Shown here: positions 42,532 to 49,796 of the stretch, one piece after another
Layout of the letters: each line of letters starts with the position of its first letter
Position numbering within the stretch: the first letter of the stretch is position 1
From: Microgenomates group bacterium ADurb.Bin219
Lineage (GTDB): Bacteria; Patescibacteriota; Microgenomatia; UM-FILTER-40-11
Direction: 5' to 3'
Assembly: GCA_002069945.1 (NCBI GenBank)
Contig: MWCH01000006.1
Location: 1 to 56,512, forward strand
Length of the DNA stretch: 56,512 nucleotides
Notes under the pieces: generated by a model
What the model saw: the letters and a program-made list of their open reading frames with translations, nothing else
Databases searched by the model: none
What the model was told of the DNA's origin: nothing
Program-made: the position numbers and the translations under genes

Positions 42532-45500
42532 ATGCTGCCCAAGCGACTGATCTTCTTTATTACATTTTTTTCTTTATTAGCCGTATTTTCTAGTACGTCT
42601 GTTGCCTTGGCTCAACTTTGTCAGCCCGGTATTCCATGTTGCCAGTCTTTTTTTAGTTGTCGTCGTCAATATTGGAGTTCTTCTGATTGTTCCGGTACTC
42701 CGATTTCCGATTATTACGAATGTTGGCCCCATGATGACGATACTCTTGGGTGTTCATATTGCCCGAATCAAGGATGTACCTATAATCCTCCTTGTTGCGC
42801 GCCCAATTGTGATATTATTGGTGCTTGTGTGCCAGACGGTAGCGGAAGCAAAAGATCGTCTTGCGATCAATGTTCAAAGTATTGTTATGCAACGACCGGT
42901 CAGTGTATTTCAACTTGCCCGCCGACGCCAACAGTTCCAGTTACCTATACTTGTGATTCTTCCTGCCCTGATGAGGGACCTTGTGGCGAAAGAGGAACTG
43001 ATGGGAGCTGTAGAACAAATAACAACTGTTGTCATAGAGCATGTATAAGCGGAACATGTAAAACTATTTCTGGAGGAGGCATTAATGAATGCGAAGGGGA
43101 AGGTACCTCTTGTGCTACACCAACGCCAACAGCCTCCCCAACTGCTTGTCCTTCTCCGTGTACCTACCAGGAAGCGCGGCCAACGGCAATTGCAAATTAT
43201 TGTGGTACAACTTTTTGTAATAATTGTCCTGCGGGTTGCGCCAGTTCAATAAGCTGTTCTGGTTGTAACCCGGGAACGGGGTGCACTTGGTGTGATTACG
43301 GCACTTCCTGCACTGCTCCTTCTTGCGTTTGCGCTTGCGCGCCAACCAGCACGCCCACTACACCCCCTACTCTTATTCCGACACCAACAACGACATATTT
43401 AACAACTTGTAACGGAAATTGTGCTTTGCCTTATTTTGGATGCGCCTCTCCTTTAACTGATTATTGGTCAAGCCCTACAACCTGTAATTGTTTGAATTCC
43501 AATTGTCTCGATCAAACCGTCGATTGCAAATGTGCTTGCGATTATGGTTGTAAAGATTGGGGAGACTCGGGTTGTGATTCTTCGCCAATTTCTTTAACTT
43601 GTAGCGCCATAGTAACTCCTCCCGTAGTTCCTCCGGCTTGCGCTTGCCCAGCTCCCTACGTTTGTTCCAACCATGTTTGCGTAATGCCAACGCCAATTAC
43701 TCCCGGGGTAACTATTACACCTACCAATACTCCCACGAATACGCCCACTCTTACTCTGACGCCGGCTCCGACCGTGACGACAGTCTATTGTGATAGCAAA
43801 TGTGGTGCTTACCTTTCTTGCTATGATGGATTAACTTGTACGGGGATTGATATAGAAACATTCAAATGCCGGAATAATAATTGTTCTACTGAGACCGATT
43901 GTAAATGTCCTTGTGATACCAGTTGTTTGATTGGTTATGATAATCAAGGTTGTGATGATATTTTTCAATGTAAAAGCGGGCCCGGTTATACAGACGTTTG
44001 TCGCAATCCTTCCTGTCCGAACGAACCTTTTCCTTGCGCTTGTTCGCCAACACCAACGGTTCCGGGAGCGACCGTTACGCCTATCGCCACCGTTACCCCG
44101 ATAATCTCAGCCACTTTAACACCAACACCAACAATGACCTATTTGGGTTGCAATGATCCTTGCGGTGATGCCTATACTGAATGTCTATCGCCATTGGGTT
44201 GCTGGTATGATGGTTCCTCTAATTACTGTCGCAATGTGGTTGATAATTGCCCTGAAAGTGAGACTTGCATTTGCACTCCAATACCAACTCCCATCGCGCC
44301 TCTTTGTTGCCTTAAGCCGAGCAGCTTGGGCGAGCCTTATTGTTTTTATGAAGGCAAGGTTTACGATCCGACCGATTTATATCCTTCGGGAATTTATTGG
44401 CCGACGGGCAGTCCTTGCGCGAAATATTGCACGGCCAAAGTGGAATACGATTGGTGCGGAACTTTCAGCGGGGGAGAAACCTGCCGGTCCTGTGTTTGCG
44501 GCAACGGCCAATTCTTAAATCCGGCGGATTTTGATATCGGTCCGGGTGAAACCCGCCAGGTGACGGCCTATTATGTTCCCGGCAATTGTTCCGATCCTTC
44601 AACTGCCCGTTATACCTGGTATGATTTTCCGGTAATAAACAGTTCGGCGATTACCAGCCAGTGTCTTGCTTGCAGTATTGATTATGTCAGTCCGGATATC
44701 AACGGCTGGAGCTACGATGTCTTTACCGCTAACGTATCAGGGTATATCAATAAAGTAGAACTTATTATTAAAAACCAAATGGCCGGTTATTTGAATTTCT
44801 TTATCGGCGAAAATACCGGGCAATTATCCAGGTTGTCGGATAATCGCGGCCAGGAGGACGGCCAGCTTTATGGCGGCCGGGAAGTCTATTACGAAAAATT
44901 AAACAACTGCGGCGACCGGACCGGTTGCACCGAAAGAAAAATTACCGCCGATTTTAAATATTTAACGACCTATATTGAAGCGGGTGAGCAATACAAGCTA
45001 TATTACAAGCCGCGGACCGTTGAGTCATTTACTTTGAAAGATTATTGGATTTCCGTCGCGCCTTCGAACGGAAAAGTTACCACCGGCACTTTTTCGCCCC
45101 AATGGAACGATCCGCCTTCCTGCCGCGGTAAAAGCCAATGCACGATTACTTATACGGCACCGAATGCTCCGGTAGGGACCCGGTTTAAACTTCTGGCGGA
45201 GATTTCCGATAACAAAAGCCTTTTTACCGGTCCTTTCGGGTCGGCAAACTGCATCGGCACGGTCAATATTGTTCCCGGCAACAATAATTGGTTCCAAACC
45301 CAGGACATTGACGTCTATTCGCGTTTAAATATCCAATCGCGGATTTCCTCCGATGCTTTACCGGCCAACCGCTACTTTTCTTTGAAAGGCACGGGCGGTT
45401 ATCCGGGGGTGGTTGTTTACGGCGGAACAAATGTCGATTTCGGCGCCGGCACTGTTTCCCCGGATTACGGCTGGTTGGCCAACGATTTGACCAGCCGGCT

Positions 45501-46053
45501 TAAAAGCGATTACCAATATTTGCTTAACAGACTTCGGGTTAACCAGGAGGCGCCGTTGGCGGACAACCGGACATTGGAATCAATTACCGAATCGGGAGTT
45601 TATTACGTCAATACCGGAAGAAATATCGGTGACTCCGAACTGATTCCGTCCTTGACTCAAACCTGGACGATCGGCGCCAATAAACAGATTGTCATTTTTG
45701 TTGACGGCTATTTAAATATCAACCAAAATATTGTTGTTCCTTCAACCAGCTTTTTGGCCATTATCGTTAACGGCGATATTACTTTTTCCAAGGGGGTCAG
45801 CAAAGCCCAGGGTTGGTTTGTGGCGGACAAAGAAATTGTCATCAACGGCGCGGCGGAAGCGGATCCGGCAGGGGATAAAGTCCAATTTTTAGGCGAAGGC
45901 GCTTTTATCGGTTGGGAAGGGGTAACTTTGAACCGGATTTTGGATTCAATTGCCAATCCGGCGGAAAAATTCGTCAGCCGGCCGGAGTTTTGGCTTAACG
46001 CGCCGGAAGCTTTCCGTTTCAGCCAAACTTACAGGGAGGAACTTTTGCCATAA
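42532..46053 (+). CDS. giant secreted Cys-rich surface protein
   Basis: 1173 residues with a signal peptide (about 1-27). Residues 28 to about 600 hold Cys-rich modules separated by TPT/P-rich linkers; the clearest follow the plan CxxxC...C...(L)xC...CRNxxC...CxC (for example YCDSKCGAYLSCYDGLTCTG ... CRNNNCSTETDCKC, and LGCNDPCGDAYTECLSPLGC ... YCRNV). The 600-1173 part has few cysteines and is beta-rich: a DIGPGETRQVTAYYVPGNC region, a jelly-roll-like domain, and a C-terminal repeat-rich strand region (VIFVDGYLNINQNIVVPSTS, LAIIVNGDITFSKGVSKAQG). Base composition differs: the 5' half is more AT-rich and uses different codons than the 3' half, suggesting domain shuffling. Probably a long fibre or adhesin. 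Confidence 0.8.
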   Translation: MLPKRLIFFITFFSLLAVFSSTSVALAQLCQPGIPCCQSFFSCRRQYWSSSDCSGTPISDYYECWPHDDDTLGCSYCPNQGCTYNPPCCAPNCDIIGACVPDGSGSKRSSCDQCSKYCYATTGQCISTCPPTPTVPVTYTCDSSCPDEGPCGERGTDGSCRTNNNCCHRACISGTCKTISGGGINECEGEGTSCATPTPTASPTACPSPCTYQEARPTAIANYCGTTFCNNCPAGCASSISCSGCNPGTGCTWCDYGTSCTAPSCVCACAPTSTPTTPPTLIPTPTTTYLTTCNGNCALPYFGCASPLTDYWSSPTTCNCLNSNCLDQTVDCKCACDYGCKDWGDSGCDSSPISLTCSAIVTPPVVPPACACPAPYVCSNHVCVMPTPITPGVTITPTNTPTNTPTLTLTPAPTVTTVYCDSKCGAYLSCYDGLTCTGIDIETFKCRNNNCSTETDCKCPCDTSCLIGYDNQGCDDIFQCKSGPGYTDVCRNPSCPNEPFPCACSPTPTVPGATVTPIATVTPIISATLTPTPTMTYLGCNDPCGDAYTECLSPLGCWYDGSSNYCRNVVDNCPESETCICTPIPTPIAPLCCLKPSSLGEPYCFYEGKVYDPTDLYPSGIYWPTGSPCAKYCTAKVEYDWCGTFSGGETCRSCVCGNGQFLNPADFDIGPGETRQVTAYYVPGNCSDPSTARYTWYDFPVINSSAITSQCLACSIDYVSPDINGWSYDVFTANVSGYINKVELIIKNQMAGYLNFFIGENTGQLSRLSDNRGQEDGQLYGGREVYYEKLNNCGDRTGCTERKITADFKYLTTYIEAGEQYKLYYKPRTVESFTLKDYWISVAPSNGKVTTGTFSPQWNDPPSCRGKSQCTITYTAPNAPVGTRFKLLAEISDNKSLFTGPFGSANCIGTVNIVPGNNNWFQTQDIDVYSRLNIQSRISSDALPANRYFSLKGTGGYPGVVVYGGTNVDFGAGTVSPDYGWLANDLTSRLKSDYQYLLNRLRVNQEAPLADNRTLESITESGVYYVNTGRNIGDSELIPSLTQTWTIGANKQIVIFVDGYLNINQNIVVPSTSFLAIIVNGDITFSKGVSKAQGWFVADKEIVINGAAEADPAGDKVQFLGEGAFIGWEGVTLNRILDSIANPAEKFVSRPEFWLNAPEAFRFSQTYREELLP

Positions 46054-46099
46054 AAGATGCTTAATAGGCAAGATATTTTAGTTCATTAAAAGCTAATAA

Positions 46100-46128
46100 T
46101 TGACAATTATTTTTAAAAAATTTATTCT
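46100..46128 (+). promoter_or_regulatory. promoter of the 210-residue anchored protein gene
   Basis: TTGACA (46100-46105), 17 bases, TATTCT (46123-46128), followed by an AAGGAG ribosome-binding site before the ATG. Confidence 0.7.
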
Positions 46129-46144
46129 AAATTAAGGAGAAACA

Positions 46145-46777
46145 ATGAAAAACAACAAAAATCTGGCTTTGGCGGTATTGGCTTTGGCCTTGGTTATAAT
46201 TGCTTTGTTCATGGTCAATTGGAAGTTGGACCGGACCGGTAAGAAAAGTCCCGGGGAAGAAAAAGCGGTTTTGCCTTCGCCCGTTTATCAAAAGGGAATT
46301 CCCCAAAAAGCGGCGGTTCCCAGCGCCAAGGCCGGAGAAATTATTGTCGTTAACGCGCCGGAAGTTACAAAAAAGCTGGTTTGGGACGATTCCACCGCCT
46401 ACCGCAAAATACTTAAGGAAGTGATTGAAAATGCTTTGAAAGAGATGGGTTATGCTTTGACGATTTATAATCGGGCAAGTTTGACCGACGAATTTACCAT
46501 TCCGACCAGCAATAATCCGCCGGGAGCGCAAACTTCCGGTTGTACTCGTTTTGGGTTCCGTTGGGATAGCAATAAAGGCATGATTGAGGTTTTTTATCTG
46601 ATTGATTTACCGGACCAGCCTTGTGGCCAGGATAAATTTATGGTTCCGTTAATTAACGCGGTCGGTCAGGCGAACGGTCAGGTTTTTGAATGGTGGAAAA
46701 AGGGTTTGGCCAAGGCAAATGAAGAACAGGGAAGAAAACCGGATCCAACCGACTTTCCTTTAGCGGTAATTGAATAA
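46145..46777 (+). CDS. anchored hypothetical protein
   Basis: 210 residues with an N-terminal signal anchor (about 6-24) and a soluble extracellular domain (about 65-200). Its features are APEVTKKLVWDDSTAYRKIL, a KEVIENALKEMGYALTIYNRA helix-strand, and TRFGFRWDSNKGMIEVFYLI. One Cys pair (SGCTRF and QPCGQD) may form a disulfide. No family is recognised. It has its own promoter and strong ribosome-binding site. Confidence 0.6.
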   Translation: MKNNKNLALAVLALALVIIALFMVNWKLDRTGKKSPGEEKAVLPSPVYQKGIPQKAAVPSAKAGEIIVVNAPEVTKKLVWDDSTAYRKILKEVIENALKEMGYALTIYNRASLTDEFTIPTSNNPPGAQTSGCTRFGFRWDSNKGMIEVFYLIDLPDQPCGQDKFMVPLINAVGQANGQVFEWWKKGLAKANEEQGRKPDPTDFPLAVIE

Positions 46778-46825
46778 ACGCTTCTCTTTTGGTCTTTCTT
46801 TTGCTAAAATAGCCAAAGAAATTCC

Positions 46826-47000
46826 GGGCCCGTAGTATACCGGTAGAACGCCACTATGGCCCCGTAAGTTTTGGGCCGTTGGCTCAGTTGGTAGAGCGTC
46901 TCTATGGCATAGAGAAGGTCGCCGGTCCGATTCCGGCACGGTCCACTAAAATAACGGGGTAAACTTCGTGGAAGAGGGGGTCCGATTCCCCCCGGGTCCA
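46826..47000 (+). tRNA. interrupted tRNA-Ala-like gene, nested around tRNA-Ala (GGC)
   Basis: The 5' part (46826-46860) gives acceptor GGGCCCG, a D-arm and CCACU-AUGGC ending with anticodon GGC. The 3' part (about 46965-47000) gives GUGG, T-arm GGGGG-UCCGAUU-CCCCC, acceptor CGGGUCC with G3-U70, discriminator A and an encoded CCA. Between them lie about 104 bases that contain a complete second tRNA-Ala. CCCCGU...UUUU and AAAA...ACGGGG flank the inner tRNA and can pair. The D-stem has one A-A mismatch and position 31-39 is U-C. Either a tRNA broken by insertion, or a tRNA with an unusual insert. Confidence 0.55.
46873..46945 (+). tRNA. tRNA-Ala (GGC)
   Basis: A perfect 73-nt cloverleaf: GGGCCGU/ACGGUCC with G3-U70, D-arm GCUC/GAGC, anticodon arm UCUCU-AUGGCAU-AGAGA (GGC), variable AGGUC, T-arm GCCGG-UCCGAUU-CCGGC, discriminator A. 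CCA is not encoded. It sits inside the interrupted tRNA-Ala-like gene. Confidence 0.93.
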
Positions 47001-47163
47001 CCAAAATAAGGATAAAGGAAAAAGAATATTTAATTTTTCTCGTATTTCGGTATTTCTTATTCCTAATTCTTCTGGCCATTTACTTTAACTCCTATAAACT
47101 TTTATCTTTTGTTTTTGTTGTGCTTGAATTGCAGGAGAAGATCGTAGATGCTATAAGGTAATT

Positions 47164-47862
47164 ATGGGAAGCCTCAGGGAATTGGGAATCCTGTTCTATA
47201 AAAAGGTATTTAAGCTCTTAAAAGAGCTAATCTCCCAAAAACCCAGGGTGACTACTACTCATTTTTACTCGGCTATCGTTGATATATTTGACGATTTCCG
47301 GGTCGCCTTAAGAGATAAGTCGGGTTCGGTTTTACTTGATCTTGATATAGAGGGGGAAGATCTTGAAAACCCGAAAGTAATAGTGACTAAGTATCGGGGA
47401 ACTCTTCCTCAGATCCGTGAATTGGTCTATGGTCTTGTTAACGACCCAGATCTGGTTACAGCTACAAATGCCGGCGACGTCTGCCTCCCAAGTAGGAGGT
47501 TGATTGCTGACAGTTTCCTATTAAGGGGTGGAGGAGAAGAAATTCAAATCCGCCCCTTTTTCTTTTCCCGTTTACCGTTTACAGTTTATTTTCACCTTTT
47601 AAACTTTATTCTTTTAATTGCATTTGACCCAGAAGCTTTTTTTCTTGGGCGCGAAGAAAAGGGTATTGAGGTAATTGAGAAAGATTTGCCAGCGTCCGGA
47701 ATCTTTATAGGCAACCGCCAGGCAGTTTTCGGGAATCCGATCGGAAAGCTTCAATTCCACCTTTTGCCAGCCCGGCAAGAATTTAATCGGAATTTCTTTT
47801 TCTTTAGTTTCCGGCATAGTTTCTTCTTTGGTTTCAATTTTGGTCGTAAAAGGCCGGATTAA
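47164..47862 (+). CDS. hypothetical protein; 3' half doubtful
   Basis: The frame starts after TTGCAG, 17 bases and TATAAG (47152-47157), with the ATG 6 bases later. The first 120 residues (LLKELISQKPRVTTTHFYSA, DLDIEGEDLENPKVIVTKYR) look like a real protein of unknown family. At 47524-47567 a strong terminator interrupts the frame, and beyond it the frame only mirrors the opposite-strand gene 47614-49392. A stop in another frame occurs near 47510 (TGA), so the true gene may end at about 47520 through a frameshift or a sequence error. Confidence 0.45.
   Translation: MGSLRELGILFYKKVFKLLKELISQKPRVTTTHFYSAIVDIFDDFRVALRDKSGSVLLDLDIEGEDLENPKVIVTKYRGTLPQIRELVYGLVNDPDLVTATNAGDVCLPSRRLIADSFLLRGGGEEIQIRPFFFSRLPFTVYFHLLNFILLIAFDPEAFFLGREEKGIEVIEKDLPASGIFIGNRQAVFGNPIGKLQFHLLPARQEFNRNFFFFSFRHSFFFGFNFGRKRPD
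47533..47567 (+). terminator. terminator inside the 47164 frame
   Basis: AAGGGGTGGA pairs with TCCGCCCCTT (10 bp, one G-U) around a 16-base loop, then TTTCTTTT. Confidence 0.75.
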
Positions 47863-49392
47863 AACGCGATGAACAATTTCGTCGCCGTCCGACTCGCTAT
47901 TAAGACGGAAATCCGCTCCGTTAAGCTTATTTTTCAAAAAATCGGCGTCATTTAGTGTCCAACGAAAATCAACCCAATTGTCAACCGAACCCAAAGAAGA
48001 ACCCTTTTTAATTGATTTTTTAATTAACTGGCCGTTTTTATTGATATATTCCAAAGAGAGCTTATCGGTTCCTTTATTGACAAAAGTCACGGTTACTTCC
48101 CAGTTCAGATTTTGGTTTTGGTTTAATCCTGGTTGATAATTATCATCCAAATCAAAATACAGATAATTATTACCGGAAGCTTGGTCGGTTCTTCGGCAGG
48201 TATGGAAGCCGTAAGCGTGATCTTTGGCCGGTGCCGGAATTTCGGGGCTGTCTTTGGTTACCAAGGCGACCGACCGACCGCCGCTAATTTCGTCTTTTTG
48301 GTAAAGCCAAAAGGAAAAATTGGATCTTTGTGGGCCGGTGCAAACCCGGTTACCGTCACTGTCGTTGTAACAGCAATCCGGCGACATACAGTCGCTGGCT
48401 TTTTCGCCACACCAGCAGACCTCCTTGACTTTGGAAGTTCTTAAAACTGTCCAAAAATCCGGCGTTTCGTTTATGGTTTTATTAAGGTGGGAGCGCAAAA
48501 AGGACAAGAGGGGGAAACCGTATTGATTTTCCGTCTTTTTCATTACCCTTAAGATCGGTTCCTGAATATCAAAAAAATCCGGGTGGTGGGAAAGAGCTTC
48601 CATCACGCCCCAATACCAATGCTTCGGATCCTGCTGTTCGTTGCCGGTGCCGCCGGCGCCCGGTTCAAAGCCAACTATAAGCTTAGGGTGATAAACGGTG
48701 GCAAAGCCCATTTCGCCGCCCTTAAGAACGCCGTTTACGGTCCTTAAGGCATTATCCAAATCGGGAATCCAGCCGTTGGCTTTAATAGCCGCGTTGTTGT
48801 TCGTTTGGGTTACGGCTAGTTCCGCCAGGGGAATTAAAGTATTGACGCCTCCTTGAAAAAAAATCGGCAGATTGGGAAAAGCATTGGCCAAAGGCGTCAT
48901 AATATTTAAGGCCCAGGGCAGGGTATCTTCAATACAAATATTACCCTTACAATAAGCGCCGGTAATTTCTCCATGAAGACTGGGCGATTCGGCAACCAGA
49001 AAAGCCAGATTATCAAATTCCGGCTTGTTTAATCTTTGCTGCCACTCGCCGATATTGTCCAAAGTAAAACGCACGCCGACGCCGACCGGCTTGGGAATAA
49101 CCGTTCCGTCATCCAAAGTTACCCGTATTTGTTTGGCTTTTCTAATATATTCTTCCGGTGTCGCTCCGCCGTCTTGACATTGGCCGCTGCTCCAATTCCA
49201 CCAGCCGCCGACCGGACCCCAATCTGGATAAAGTTTTCCCCAATCTTCATTGTGGCAATCGGACATGACAAAAGGAATTGGGGGAAAAGGCTTGACACCA
49301 GAGGGGATGATAGCAAGAGCCGGGGAATGAAAAATGAAAAATGAAAAATGAAAAATGAGACTCAAAAATGTTATAAATTTAAAGTGTTTCAT
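47614..49392 (-). CDS. large secreted protein, possible TIM-barrel hydrolase
   Basis: 592 residues with a signal peptide whose core (HFSFFIFHSPALA) is encoded by an AAAAATG tandem repeat. Residues 30-330 have alternating strand-helix segments (GVGVRFTLDNIGEWQQRLN, LAFLVAESPSLHGEI, LIVGFEPGAGGTGNEQQDP) that suggest a TIM barrel; GEITGAYC and the FEPGAG glutamates could be catalytic but this is not proven. A Cys-rich insertion (CWCGEKASDCMSPDCC) follows, then a beta-sandwich domain (WEVTVTFVNKGTDKLSLEYIN; WVDFRWTLNDADF) and a basic tail. It overlaps the upstream four-helix gene by 14 bases. Confidence 0.6.
   Translation of the reverse strand: MKHFKFITFLSLIFHFSFFIFHSPALAIIPSGVKPFPPIPFVMSDCHNEDWGKLYPDWGPVGGWWNWSSGQCQDGGATPEEYIRKAKQIRVTLDDGTVIPKPVGVGVRFTLDNIGEWQQRLNKPEFDNLAFLVAESPSLHGEITGAYCKGNICIEDTLPWALNIMTPLANAFPNLPIFFQGGVNTLIPLAELAVTQTNNNAAIKANGWIPDLDNALRTVNGVLKGGEMGFATVYHPKLIVGFEPGAGGTGNEQQDPKHWYWGVMEALSHHPDFFDIQEPILRVMKKTENQYGFPLLSFLRSHLNKTINETPDFWTVLRTSKVKEVCWCGEKASDCMSPDCCYNDSDGNRVCTGPQRSNFSFWLYQKDEISGGRSVALVTKDSPEIPAPAKDHAYGFHTCRRTDQASGNNYLYFDLDDNYQPGLNQNQNLNWEVTVTFVNKGTDKLSLEYINKNGQLIKKSIKKGSSLGSVDNWVDFRWTLNDADFLKNKLNGADFRLNSESDGDEIVHRVLIRPFTTKIETKEETMPETKEKEIPIKFLPGWQKVELKLSDRIPENCLAVAYKDSGRWQIFLNYLNTLFFAPKKKSFWVKCN
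49326..49358. repeat. AAAAATG tandem repeat in a signal peptide
   Basis: Four to five GAAAAAT units (plus strand) encode, on the minus strand, the hydrophobic FHFSFFIFH core of a signal peptide. The unit is a common intergenic repeat in such genomes. Confidence 0.6.
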
Positions 49393-49771
49393 TTGTCATT
49401 CTTTTGCCTTTTAAAGTTAGTAAGCTTGAGCCGAAAATATTTGTGATTTCTTGCAATTCATTTAAAAGATTGTTAGCTTCAGAAATTTGAGTTTTTTTCG
49501 AATCTCGCAAGAGAGCGATCCAAACTTTTGTTTCATTACCGCATTTAAGACAGTGATGAAAATAATTAGTGAAGTCCTTTTTTGAACTTGCCGCTTGAGC
49601 CTCAGTGTAATTGGAGATGATTCCGGTGGCGCTATCAATTACCTGTTCACTAATTACCTTACAAGCAGGATCGTTTTTTGGCAGTTTATCAATAAACTTT
49701 ATTAAGCTTAAAACAAATATGTAAATTCTACTTTTAAATTCTTTTTTAAATTTTTCTTTATCGTTTTTCAT
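49379..49771 (-). CDS. four-helix bundle protein (23S rRNA IVP/S23 family)
   Basis: A 130-residue helical protein: FKSRIYIFVLSLIKFIDKLP, KVISEQVIDSATGIISNYTEAQ, KDFTNYFHHCLKCGNETKVWI, and a last helix with EANNLLNELQEITNIFGS. This is the pattern of the four-helix bundle family first found encoded in 23S intervening sequences; relatives serve as the Avd protein of diversity-generating retroelements. No reverse transcriptase is present here. It stands outside the rRNA genes although the 23S in this window has two short intervening sequences. Confidence 0.8.
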   Translation of the reverse strand: MKNDKEKFKKEFKSRIYIFVLSLIKFIDKLPKNDPACKVISEQVIDSATGIISNYTEAQAASSKKDFTNYFHHCLKCGNETKVWIALLRDSKKTQISEANNLLNELQEITNIFGSSLLTLKGKRMTNETL

Positions 49772-49796
49772 TTTTAATTTTTATATTTTAATTTGT

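Noticed and set aside
49379-49771. Avd protein of a diversity-generating retroelement
   Set aside because: No reverse transcriptase, template repeat or variable repeat was seen nearby.
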